The notes beneath the pieces are model-generated. The model did not search any database. It had not been told where the DNA came from and worked only from the letters and a program-made list of their open reading frames with translations. Made by a program: the position numbers and the translations under genes. Of a stretch of DNA of 64,000 nucleotides, positions 8,011 to 15,561 are shown piece by piece (position 1 is the stretch's first letter; each line of letters opens with the position of its first letter). The stretch spans positions 3,162,001 through 3,226,000 of the forward strand of contig NZ_AP027361.1 of the NCBI RefSeq assembly GCF_030295915.1, in the 5' to 3' direction. This DNA comes from Thalassotalea sediminis (GTDB taxonomy: Bacteria; Pseudomonadota; Gammaproteobacteria; Enterobacterales; Alteromonadaceae).

Positions 8011-9216
8011 TTAAGCGATAGTTTTTCTCTTACGCATATAAAGCGTTAAACCAGCAAATGCAGCGATAAGAATAATTGGAAAAATTGAAAGATTAGAAAG
8101 TGCGGCTTGACCAGCAACTAACTCAGCTAACTGAGGATCAGGGTTAGTTGCAAGCGCAGTTTGTCTCGCTTCATCAATCCATTGACCAATAATGGGGTTC
8201 CACATACTTACGGCAAACATACCTGCTCCGCCCATTATAGACATGCCTAACGCGCCTGATTGCGGTATATTTTCGGCAACAAAGCCAATCATTGTTGGCC
8301 AAAAGTAAGTAACACCTATTGCAAATATCAAGGCACACACATATACCGCGCCACCTGTTGCAAAGCTCATCGCATATATCCCAATTGTTGTAATAATAGC
8401 AGATGCCAATAACACCCCAGATGGATTTAAACGATGTACCAAAGGACCAGCAAAATAACGACCTACCGCCATCACCCCTGTGATCATCGCCATAATAAGC
8501 ATTGGAGAAGCACCAGACGCGCCTAATATTCTTTCTATCCATTGCTGTGTACCCAACTCACTTGTCGCAGTAAGCGTCATACAGAAGGCCATAAAAAGAA
8601 ACAACGGAGAGAATAACCCTTTAATGTTCGTTGCTGTGGATGTTTCAATATTGTCGCTTTCTGGAAATTGATGTCTAAACATAAGAAAGCCATAAATTAA
8701 GGTTGGAATAAGCATGACGGCAATTTGCATTTGCCACCCAATACCAACATCAGTGAACAACTTAGAAATTAACGCACCAATAACAATTCCACCGGGGAAC
8801 CAAACATGGAAACGATTAAGCATTGTCGTTTGATTTTTATGGTACATATCCGCAATTAATGGATTACAGCCCGCTTCTACTGCGCCATTAGCAAAGCCAA
8901 TACAAAAGGTCGAAATTAGTAATGTCCAGAACCCGTCAGCAGAGATAGTCAATAACAGGCCGACAATATGGCCGACAAAGGCGATCATCACCAATTTCTT
9001 GGCACCTAGTAAATTGTAAAGTAAGCCGCCGAACATCGTTGCAACAGGGAAGCCTAAAAATGCCATGGCGTTTATCCAACCGAGCTCAGTATCTGTCAAA
9101 ATAAAATCTTGACTCAACTGCGTTAAAATCCCCGCTCTAATCGCAAAAGTCATCGCTGTTACTGTTAATGCTAAGCAACAGGCGATAAAAAGCGTATTTT
9201 TATTTATTGTTTTCAT
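8011..9216 (-). CDS. MFS transporter, sugar/nucleoside-permease type
   Basis: 401 residues with about 12 hydrophobic segments, starting with LFIACCLALTVTAMTFAIRAGIL and ending with a short basic tail (MRKRKTIA). The first half has the MFS loop context between helices 2 and 3 (GGLLYNLLGAKKLV). Its position between the periplasmic oxidation genes and the two cytoplasmic-type enzymes suggests it imports the periplasmic product, for example a keto-sugar or epimerised monosaccharide. It lies 9 nt from the upstream epimerase gene. Family-level assignment is secure; the substrate is a guess from context. Confidence 0.83.
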   Translation of the reverse strand: MKTINKNTLFIACCLALTVTAMTFAIRAGILTQLSQDFILTDTELGWINAMAFLGFPVATMFGGLLYNLLGAKKLVMIAFVGHIVGLLLTISADGFWTLLISTFCIGFANGAVEAGCNPLIADMYHKNQTTMLNRFHVWFPGGIVIGALISKLFTDVGIGWQMQIAVMLIPTLIYGFLMFRHQFPESDNIETSTATNIKGLFSPLFLFMAFCMTLTATSELGTQQWIERILGASGASPMLIMAMITGVMAVGRYFAGPLVHRLNPSGVLLASAIITTIGIYAMSFATGGAVYVCALIFAIGVTYFWPTMIGFVAENIPQSGALGMSIMGGAGMFAVSMWNPIIGQWIDEARQTALATNPDPQLAELVAGQAALSNLSIFPIILIAAFAGLTLYMRKRKTIA

Positions 9217-9225
9217 GCTTTTTCC

Positions 9226-10278
9226 TTACAAGCCTAATATTTTTTTATTTAAAGTTTCATCCTGACCACTAGAAGCGAAATCATCAAATGCGTGTTCAGG
9301 TGTTCGAATGAGGTGTTTTTCGATAAATGGCGCACCTTCACGAGCACCGTCTTCTGGATGTTTTAAGCAACATTCCCATTCAAGAACAGCCCAACCCTGA
9401 TAACCGTATTGAGTCAATTTACTAAAAATTTGAGCGAAATCTATTTGTCCATCACCTAACGAACGAAAACGGCCTGGGCGTTCCTGCCAATCTTGATATC
9501 CGCCATATACACCACTACGGCCATTGGGTCTAAACTCAGCATCTTTGACATGGAATGCTTTGATACGATCATGATAAATGTCAATAAATGCTAAGTAATC
9601 CAATTGCTGTAAAACAAAATGACTTGGATCGTAAAGAATATTTGCGCGCGGATGATTGTTTACTTCAGCAAGAAAGCGCTCAAATGTTACCCCGTCGTGC
9701 AAGTCTTCGCCTGGATGTAACTCATAACACACATCAACACCAGCTTCATCGAAGGCATCTAATATGGGTAACCATCGCTTAGCAAGCTCTTTAAAACCAT
9801 CATCAACTAACCCCGCAGGCCTTTGTGGCCAAGGGTAAACCGTTTGCCATAACAGTGCCCCTGAAAAAGTAGCGTGTTCAGTTAATCCAAGTCTCTGGCT
9901 AACCTTAGCGGCCATCGTCACCTGCTTAATGGCCCATTCAGTGCGCGCTTTCGGATCATCACGAACTTCTGGTATTGCAAACGCATCAAACTGCGCATCA
10001 TAAGCAGGATGAACCGCAACAAGTTGCCCTTGAAGGTGAGTAGACAGCTCGCTTATCGATAACCCTGCATTGGCAACTGTAGCCTTAATGTCGTCACAGT
10101 AAGCTTGACTTTGAAATGCTTTTTCTAGGTCGAAAAGACGTTTATCCCATGTTGGAATCTGTACTGCTTTATAACCTAAACTCGCAGCCCATTGGCAAAT
10201 GCTTGATAAACTGTTGAATGGCGCGTCATCATTGCAAAATTGTGCGAGAAAAATCGCTGGCCCTTTAATTTGTGTCAT
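9226..10278 (-). CDS. Cytoplasmic sugar phosphate isomerase/epimerase family protein
   Basis: About 350 residues without a signal peptide; a xylose-isomerase-like TIM barrel. Metal-site type motifs are visible: CYELHPGEDLHDG, ILYDPSHFVLQQLD, KAFHVKDAE, and near the C-terminus GWAVLEWECC. The open frame extends upstream to 10320, overlapping the previous gene by 34 nt. I chose the ATG at 10278 instead because it sits 8 nt after that gene's stop and is preceded by AGGAG. Together with the Gfo/Idh/MocA enzyme encoded upstream it probably processes the imported keto-sugar. Exact reaction unknown. Confidence 0.85.
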   Translation of the reverse strand: MTQIKGPAIFLAQFCNDDAPFNSLSSICQWAASLGYKAVQIPTWDKRLFDLEKAFQSQAYCDDIKATVANAGLSISELSTHLQGQLVAVHPAYDAQFDAFAIPEVRDDPKARTEWAIKQVTMAAKVSQRLGLTEHATFSGALLWQTVYPWPQRPAGLVDDGFKELAKRWLPILDAFDEAGVDVCYELHPGEDLHDGVTFERFLAEVNNHPRANILYDPSHFVLQQLDYLAFIDIYHDRIKAFHVKDAEFRPNGRSGVYGGYQDWQERPGRFRSLGDGQIDFAQIFSKLTQYGYQGWAVLEWECCLKHPEDGAREGAPFIEKHLIRTPEHAFDDFASSGQDETLNKKILGL

Positions 10279-10286
10279 AGTAACTC

Positions 10287-11456
10287 CTATTCCGCCGATG
10301 TAAGGCTTAATTTGTGCCATTTTGTCTCTGACTGACTGGCTCTAACAGTATTCTCAATAAAGGCCATACCTCGTACTGCCTCTTTAATTCCTGGAACATC
10401 ATGCGTTTCATTCGTTGCATCTTCACCCAGTTGAAACGCGTGAATTTGTCGAGCAAAATTTTGATAAACGTTTGCAAAAGCCTCCAAATACCCTTCAGGG
10501 TGTCCTGCTGGGACGCGCAATGCATTTTGCGCCTGTTCACACATATCACCAATACCAGCACGTAGCATTTGCGTAGGCTTGTTAGCGGATTTTAACCACA
10601 AGGTATTTGGTTCCATCTGCCACCACTCGAGACTTTTCTTGTCGCCATAAATGCGTAAACGAAGGTTATTTTCCTCACCAACCGCAATCTGACTAGAAAG
10701 TAATACGCCTTTGGCACCATTTGAAAAACGTAATAAAACGGTGCCATCATCATCAAGCAGTCTGTCTGAAACCGTTGAAGTAAGGTCAGCACATAATTCA
10801 TCAATTGTTAATGCTGATACATATTCAGCTAAATTTGCTGCATGGACACCAATATCTCCCATACAGCAACTAATTCCAGATTTTTTCGGGTCTAACCGCC
10901 AACTTGCTTGTTTACTTTCTTCATCATCTTTTGACGCTAACCAGCCTTGACTATACTCAACAACCACTTTAACAATATTGCCAAGTTCTCCCTCTGCAAC
11001 TAAGTGTTTAGCTTGCTTGATCATGGGGTAGCCATTGTAAGTATGTGTTAAGCCATAAAGAGTATTATGCTGCTCAATTAACGCTTGGAGAGCTAAGGCT
11101 TCATTTAAATCGAAAGTGGCGGGTTTATCTGAAAGCACGTGAAACCCCTGCTCAATGGCCATTTTAGCAACAGGAAAATGTAAATAGTTAGGCGTAACGA
11201 TTGCCACAAACTCCATTCGCTGATCTGCAGGAAGAGACGCTTCTTTTTTAAACATGTCTTCATAACTGGCATAACATCGATGTTCATCAACGTTTAAAGC
11301 GGCTCCTGATTGACGACTTCGCTCAGCATCACTACTAAAAGCCCCACAAACGAGTTCTATATTACCATCCAAAAATGCAGCCATTCGGTGAACAGCACCA
11401 ATAAAGGCACCTTGACCGCCGCCAACCATGCCCATGCGGAGTTTCTTCATCATCAA
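10287..11456 (-). CDS. Gfo/Idh/MocA-family NAD(P)-dependent sugar oxidoreductase
   Basis: 389 residues. The Rossmann motif GMVGGGQGAFIG lies near residue 9, followed by FVAIVTPNYLHFPVA and SDKPATFDLNEA, which corresponds to the EKP region of the family. The C-terminal alpha/beta domain contains GDIGVHAANLAEYV, a likely site for the catalytic His. This family oxidises or reduces sugars and cyclitols, including 3-keto sugars. It is the first gene of the nine-gene minus-strand operon and is divergent from the PAS-AraC regulator at 11600. The N-terminus has three consecutive Met codons, so the exact start is uncertain by one or two residues. Confidence 0.88.
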   Translation of the reverse strand: MMMKKLRMGMVGGGQGAFIGAVHRMAAFLDGNIELVCGAFSSDAERSRQSGAALNVDEHRCYASYEDMFKKEASLPADQRMEFVAIVTPNYLHFPVAKMAIEQGFHVLSDKPATFDLNEALALQALIEQHNTLYGLTHTYNGYPMIKQAKHLVAEGELGNIVKVVVEYSQGWLASKDDEESKQASWRLDPKKSGISCCMGDIGVHAANLAEYVSALTIDELCADLTSTVSDRLLDDDGTVLLRFSNGAKGVLLSSQIAVGEENNLRLRIYGDKKSLEWWQMEPNTLWLKSANKPTQMLRAGIGDMCEQAQNALRVPAGHPEGYLEAFANVYQNFARQIHAFQLGEDATNETHDVPGIKEAVRGMAFIENTVRASQSETKWHKLSLTSAE

Positions 11457-11599
11457 TCCAAATACAAAATAGGTAATGCTATTTAATATAGGCTTAACAT
11501 CATCAAAGTGTTATTAATAAATCGGTTTTTAATGCAACATATTCGGCGTACTGATGTTAATATCTACGTCACCTTTAATAACTTAACTTACTTGACAGT
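11457..11599. promoter_or_regulatory. Divergent promoter region with 9-bp inverted repeat
   Basis: This 143-nt AT-rich region separates the sugar operon from its presumed regulator. TTAACATCA at 11494-11502 and TGATGTTAA at 11552-11560 form a perfect 9-bp inverted repeat with 49 nt between, a plausible pair of half-sites for the AraC-family protein. No convincing -35/-10 pair was assigned. Confidence 0.35.
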
Positions 11600-12325
11600 A
11601 TGAGTGTTGATAGATCCTTGCTTGCGCAAATAGATACCTTACAGCTAATAAAGATGTTCGATCTTTTACCCGATATTTTGTTTTGGATTAAAAACGATAA
11701 GCATCAATTTATATATGCAAATAAAGCTTTTATTGCACATCAACGAGTAAAATCGATTGAGCAAGTTGTTGGGAAAACAGACTATCATTTTGCCCCCGCT
11801 CATATAGCAAAACAGTTCATTCGTGATGATGCAAAAATTCTATCCGGTGAAAGTGTTACCGAAAGGCTCGAAATGAACATTAATCTTTCTGGAAATATGG
11901 CTTGGTATAGTACAACAAAAAGACCTTTGTATGATAAATCAGGAGCGATTGTCGGCTCTTATGGCATTACAAGGCACTTGGCAAAACAAGCGATGGTACT
12001 AACAGGACTAGAGGCAATAAAAGTGCCTGTAGATTTCATAAAAGAAAACTATCATCGAGAATTATCTATAGAAACACTCGCTAGTGTTGCGCATCTATCT
12101 GTAAGTGCACTAGAGCGGCGGTTTAAAAAATATTTAAAGAAAACACCAAAGCAATTTATCAATGATTTGCGATTAGAAAAAGCGAGACAATTACTCGTTG
12201 AAACAACAACACCTATCGCCGAGGTTGCAGAAAAAGCAGGTTTTAGTGATCACAGTTATTTCAGTAAAAAGTTTAAACAGCTATTCGGTGAGCTCCCCTC
12301 TCAATTTCGCGATAATTACCAATAA
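11600..12325 (+). CDS. AraC-family transcriptional regulator with N-terminal PAS domain
   Basis: 241 residues. Residues about 18-120 form a PAS-type sensor domain (FDLLPDILFWIKNDKHQFIYANKAF, then PLYDKSGAIVGSYGITRHL). Residues about 140-240 form the double helix-turn-helix of the AraC family (LSIETLASVAHLSVSALERRFKKYL and IAEVAEKAGFSDHSYFSKKFKQLFG, ending PSQFR). AraC proteins with a PAS input rather than a cupin are a minority type. It is divergently transcribed from the sugar-oxidation operon, 143 nt away, which makes that operon its most likely target and a sugar or derived metabolite its likely signal. Family is certain; target is inferred. Confidence 0.9.
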   Translation: MSVDRSLLAQIDTLQLIKMFDLLPDILFWIKNDKHQFIYANKAFIAHQRVKSIEQVVGKTDYHFAPAHIAKQFIRDDAKILSGESVTERLEMNINLSGNMAWYSTTKRPLYDKSGAIVGSYGITRHLAKQAMVLTGLEAIKVPVDFIKENYHRELSIETLASVAHLSVSALERRFKKYLKKTPKQFINDLRLEKARQLLVETTTPIAEVAEKAGFSDHSYFSKKFKQLFGELPSQFRDNYQ

Positions 12326-12335
12326 TTACAACGCC

Positions 12336-12373
12336 AAATAGCTTGTTTAAAAACCATATACAGCGAGCTATTT
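12336..12373. terminator. Possible bidirectional terminator hairpin
   Basis: AAATAGCT (12336-12343) and AGCTATTT (12366-12373) form an 8-bp stem with a 22-nt loop between the convergent ends of the AraC gene and the 110-aa gene. A T run follows on the plus side. The loop is long, so this is a weak call. Confidence 0.3.
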
Positions 12374-12700
12374 TACTAGCTTTAATACATTACTTACTGG
12401 TGGTTGATATGTTGGGATATCGACTTGCGCATTGACCATAGACGACTGCTTAAATCGATCGAAGTTGGCGTTAGTTACGCCTAATTGTGAACAAAACTCT
12501 TTAAATGTTCTAAAATCATCACGGGTAAACGCTTCATTTTCTCGGGTAAGTAATCCATCAAAATAAGCATTATCGCCATTTAGTGTAAGTGACGCGATAG
12601 CACTATAGGGATCGCCATAATTGTCAACGCGTAGTGCCCTTACGGCTTTTATTTCGAATATCCAGTTGTTGTGATGTACATATCTCGGCATTGTTTTCAT
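12368..12700 (-). CDS. Conserved-looking hypothetical protein, 110 aa
   Basis: I do not recognise this protein. It is soluble-looking, with no signal peptide or membrane segment. It begins MKTMPRYVHHNNWIFEIKAVRALRV, contains a region alternating charged and aromatic residues (DDFRTFKEFCSQLG), and ends with a Pro-rich tail (PTYQPPVSNVLKLVK). The start is supported by AGGT shortly before the ATG. It is convergent with the PAS-AraC gene; its last codons overlap a hairpin that may serve both transcripts. Codon use resembles the neighbours. It appears to be a real monocistronic gene of unknown function. Confidence 0.65.
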   Translation of the reverse strand: MKTMPRYVHHNNWIFEIKAVRALRVDNYGDPYSAIASLTLNGDNAYFDGLLTRENEAFTRDDFRTFKEFCSQLGVTNANFDRFKQSSMVNAQVDIPTYQPPVSNVLKLVK

Positions 12701-12890
12701 GTAAGTACCTATTTCAAAATGAAAAAAGCCGACTGAGGGTTGGGAAGACAGCCGACATAAACAACGGAAGCATAAGGGCTGCTGATTGTTGATTCACTGT
12801 ACAGTTTGGCGCGACCAGAAAATATGCCAAAACTTTGATAAATCACGTTAACTTAGCAACAGCAAGCCTAAAATCAACAGCCCCTAATTC

Positions 12891-13211
12891 CTAGTTTTTA
12901 GCAGTTGCACCAACATAAGTTGCGAATTCATCTGCACTAATTGCTTGATCAGCGTTGCTATCAATATCATTGAAAGCTTTCAATAAACCAGTATCTAGAA
13001 CATTTTCGAGTTCTTTCTGACTTAATAATCCATTTTTATCGCTGTCATTCGTTTTCAATAGTTGGTCGAACGTTACTTTTTTAGCAGACTTAGCTTCTTT
13101 AACTTTTTCAAGCTCAGGTTGCTTAGGTGCTTCGTTTGCATTGACTAAAAATGCTCCTGTAGTACAAAAAGCTACAACGGCACATACTTTTTTTAAACTA
13201 ACTGGTTCCAT
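12891..13211 (-). CDS. Secreted EF-hand calcium-binding protein
   Basis: 106 residues. A signal peptide covers about the first 25 residues (VCAVVAFCTTGAFLVNA), then a Lys/Glu-rich linker, then two canonical EF-hand loops of 12 residues: D56-E67 (DSDKNGLLSQKE) and D84-E95 (DSNADQAISADE), each with the terminal bidentate Glu. A calcium-binding role outside the cytoplasm is expected. The gene is divergent from the glrK-qseG-glrR operon. Upstream of it I find a -24/-12 type promoter (GG-N10-GC at 13273-13286, minus strand) and two GlrR-type elements, so it is a probable sigma-54/GlrR target. AAGGA precedes the ATG by about 7 nt. Confidence 0.85.
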   Translation of the reverse strand: MEPVSLKKVCAVVAFCTTGAFLVNANEAPKQPELEKVKEAKSAKKVTFDQLLKTNDSDKNGLLSQKELENVLDTGLLKAFNDIDSNADQAISADEFATYVGATAKN

Positions 13212-13272
13212 AAATTTTTCCTTTCTAAATATTATAATAAAAACGTGTTAGGGAATGTTCGTAACATCTAAT

Positions 13273-13288
13273 GCAATCAATGCACCAA
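13273..13288 (-). promoter_or_regulatory. Candidate sigma-54 (-24/-12) promoter for the EF-hand gene
   Basis: On the minus strand the sequence TTGGTGCATTGATTGCA has the invariant GG and GC dinucleotides exactly 10 nt apart. It matches the sigma-54 consensus TTGG at -24 and TTGCA at -12, but departs from it in the CACG part. It would start transcription near 13261, giving a leader of about 50 nt to the ATG at 13211. RpoN itself is encoded at 32115-33623. Confidence 0.6.
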
Positions 13289-13350
13289 GTTTATAACTAA
13301 TTGTATTTTATGGTTTATTTTAAAAAAAACATCTTAAACCCCATAAAAAC

Positions 13351-13368
13351 TGTTGCTAATTGGCGACA
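13351..13368. promoter_or_regulatory. Candidate GlrR (QseF) binding site, distal to glrK
   Basis: TGTT-N10-GACA differs by one base from the TGTC-N10-GACA element that GlrR binds upstream of its sigma-54 targets in enterobacteria. Its centre is roughly 100 bp upstream of the predicted transcription start of the EF-hand gene, a typical enhancer distance. Together with the second site it creates a 13-bp inverted repeat, AATTGGCGACAGT (13358-13370) and ACTGTCGCCAATT (13471-13483). Confidence 0.6.
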
Positions 13369-13472
13369 GTATAAAAAGACTAAATTATTTCTTACCGTAA
13401 CCATGACCTAGCAACCTCTTTTTTAAATAATAAAATCAAAAACTTAACAATTATCGTATAAGATTAAAAGAC

Positions 13473-13490
13473 TGTCGCCAATTGAAGACA
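13473..13490. promoter_or_regulatory. Candidate GlrR (QseF) binding site, proximal to glrK
   Basis: A perfect TGTC-N10-GACA element, the dyad recognised by GlrR. It lies about 80 bp before the glrK start codon and about 220 bp upstream of the EF-hand promoter, so it could serve autoregulation, activation of the EF-hand gene, or both. The rest of 13212-13571 is AT-rich and shows no additional gene. Confidence 0.65.
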
Positions 13491-13571
13491 GTATTGAATT
13501 CCTGAGGAAATACCGTAAAAATACGTACTGATTCGATAGTCATTATTTATATAAAAGTTAGGCGAGCTCCT

Positions 13572-15005
13572 TTGCGTTTTGCACTTCGAAATTTTTCAAT
13601 AAAACATTTAACCATCTTTGGCTTTACACTGGTTATTCTGCCACTCGTATTAACCTTATTGTACGGTAGCCAAAAGTTACGCCAACTTGCGGAGCAAAGT
13701 ACTTCGAGTATTGCTCGTGTTGCAACGACGGTTGCAAGCGATCGTCAACTCAGTACGTCCTTAAACCTATTACAGCGTTCAGCAAGCCAATATATTGTGT
13801 TAGAAGAAAAAGAGTTACTCGATCGTGTTTATAATCAGCAGCAACAAATAGATGTTTTATTAGAGCAGCATAAACAGCAAGCTTCTTCTGCGGCTATCAA
13901 TTTAATCAGTCAAAAACTACGACAAGAAGTTCAACAAACATTATCTATGATCACCGCAGTTGAAAAGCCAACCTTAGACGATTTACAAACTAGCTTTAAA
14001 TCGATGAACACCTTAAGTAGTGAGCTAGGTGCGCAGAATGAAGCACACATTCAACGCCAAGTTATTCAAGTGCAATCAAGTGCCAAAAACACGCAAAAGG
14101 TATTGCTAAATAGCGTATTTATCATTCCCATTAGCATTGTAATCGCCATTCTATTTTCATTAATGATTTTAAAGCCATTACAATCGCTGCAACGAAAAAT
14201 TCAACGATTAGAACAAGGCAAGTTTGATGATGAAATTCGCTTTTCAGGCGCAACTGAAGTACAAGATATCGCGAAAGCCCTCGAAAAAATGCGACTTAGG
14301 CTGCATACATTAGAACAACAAAAGTCGAGTTTTATACGACATATTTCACATGAATTAAAAACGCCACTGGCAGCCATTCGAGAAGGAACAGAATTACTGT
14401 ACGACAATAGCTTAGGCGAGTTAAATGACGGCCAACAAGAAGTAACGCAAATAATGCGCTCGAATGTGAATCGGCTACAAACATTAATCGAGGGGTTACT
14501 AGACTTCAATATCGTATTAGATTCAACAAGTTTGTTGACAGCTGAACCTGTGCGACTTGCCAACATCATTGAAGAATGCCTCACTGCTCGAAAATTAGAA
14601 CTTCAAGCGAACGCCATTTCGATTGACCTAAATTTACAAGAAATATCACTCACGACCAATAAACAACAACTTTCTGTTGTTATTGATAACTTACTTTCAA
14701 ATGCAATTAAGTATTCACCGAACAATGGTAAAATAGCCATCGAGGCATATGTGGAGTCTCAGCAATTAATTTGCACCATTACAGATCAAGGGCCGGGTAT
14801 AAACAAAGCCTTATCAAATAAAGTCTTTGATGCTTTTTATCAAGGACCTCCGCCAGAAAATGCACAAATTAGAAGCAGCGGTCTAGGGCTGACTATTGTC
14901 AAAGAGTTATTAAAACGACTAGATGGTAGTATTTTATTGAAAAATCAGTCAAAACAAAGCGGTTTAGTTGCGATTATTACCCTTAATAAATTGGACAATG
15001 AATAA
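13572..15005 (+). CDS. glrK: Sensor histidine kinase GlrK/QseE
   Basis: 477 residues, matching the family length. Two membrane segments (about residues 13-31 and 179-200) flank a coiled-coil-rich periplasmic helical region. A HAMP segment (KPLQSLQRKIQRLEQGKFDDEI), the phosphoacceptor H-box FIRHISHELKTPLAA (His near residue 260), and ATPase N and G boxes (DNLLSNAIKYSP, DQGPGIN, SSGLGLTIVKELL) follow. The start is a TTG preceded by AGGCGAG. It is the first gene of a three-gene operon with a qseG-like lipoprotein and the sigma-54-dependent regulator glrR, the standard order, which is the main support for naming it glrK. Confidence 0.9.
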   Translation: MRFALRNFSIKHLTIFGFTLVILPLVLTLLYGSQKLRQLAEQSTSSIARVATTVASDRQLSTSLNLLQRSASQYIVLEEKELLDRVYNQQQQIDVLLEQHKQQASSAAINLISQKLRQEVQQTLSMITAVEKPTLDDLQTSFKSMNTLSSELGAQNEAHIQRQVIQVQSSAKNTQKVLLNSVFIIPISIVIAILFSLMILKPLQSLQRKIQRLEQGKFDDEIRFSGATEVQDIAKALEKMRLRLHTLEQQKSSFIRHISHELKTPLAAIREGTELLYDNSLGELNDGQQEVTQIMRSNVNRLQTLIEGLLDFNIVLDSTSLLTAEPVRLANIIEECLTARKLELQANAISIDLNLQEISLTTNKQQLSVVIDNLLSNAIKYSPNNGKIAIEAYVESQQLICTITDQGPGINKALSNKVFDAFYQGPPPENAQIRSSGLGLTIVKELLKRLDGSILLKNQSKQSGLVAIITLNKLDNE

Positions 15006-15561
15006 CATGAACAAGGTACAACACAACAAAAGCCTTAACACGTATAAGCGAACGTCAATGAGTAAATGCATACTTATGGTGATTGTTATCAGTCTTTTTA
15101 GTGGTTGCAAAATTACGCCTTTTAGTGCGCAACCACAAACTTTTGCAAGCTATTATTTATGGATAAAATCTCTATCAACTGAAGCGTTAAAAGCAGAGTT
15201 ATCCATTATTAATCAGCAAACAGAAAACAGTGCATTTACAGATACCAAACGTGTAAAACTAGCGCTTTTATTTGCTTTACCTCGCATGCCGCAGCACAAC
15301 CCATATACGGCAAAGACACATTTAAATCAAATTGATAAGAGCTACTTTTCAGCTGATGATCTCGCCTTTGTCGAACTCTTATCAGAACAATTAAATCAGC
15401 AGATCATTGCGTTGAACCGAAACGTTTTAACCAATCAAAAGCTAGAGCGTATAACCGATAAAAATGTGCAGATTAACGAACAGGTTAAAAAGTTAACAAC
15501 ACAAATAAATCAGTTAAAAAGTATCGAACGAGACATTCAACCACAAGAGTTAAATCAATGA
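14998..15561 (+). CDS. qseG: QseG-like outer-membrane lipoprotein
   Basis: About 187 residues from an ATG that overlaps the glrK stop (ATGAATAA). A long basic N-region is followed by a hydrophobic signal and the lipobox LFSGC, after which the protein is mostly helical with a C-terminal coiled coil (NVQINEQVKKLTTQINQLKS). Sequence conservation with enterobacterial QseG is low. The assignment rests on being the lipoprotein between glrK and glrR, plus its size and topology. A later ATG (15058) would give a more standard lipoprotein signal. It may modulate the kinase from the envelope. The end overlaps glrR by 4 nt (ATGA). Confidence 0.75.
   Translation: MNNMNKVQHNKSLNTYKRTSMSKCILMVIVISLFSGCKITPFSAQPQTFASYYLWIKSLSTEALKAELSIINQQTENSAFTDTKRVKLALLFALPRMPQHNPYTAKTHLNQIDKSYFSADDLAFVELLSEQLNQQIIALNRNVLTNQKLERITDKNVQINEQVKKLTTQINQLKSIERDIQPQELNQ

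Noticed and set aside
10279-10320. Longer N-terminus for the cytoplasmic isomerase gene (start at 10320)
   Set aside because: It would overlap the upstream gene by 34 nt, whereas the 10278 ATG has AGGAG just before it and starts at the conserved domain.
12724-12760. Repeated GTCGGCT-type segment before the 110-aa gene as a terminator
   Set aside because: The two copies are in direct orientation, so they cannot form a hairpin.
12776-12884. GGGCTG...TGATT inverted repeat downstream of the EF-hand gene as an sRNA or terminator
   Set aside because: Arms are imperfect and about 80 nt apart with no T run; not enough to call.
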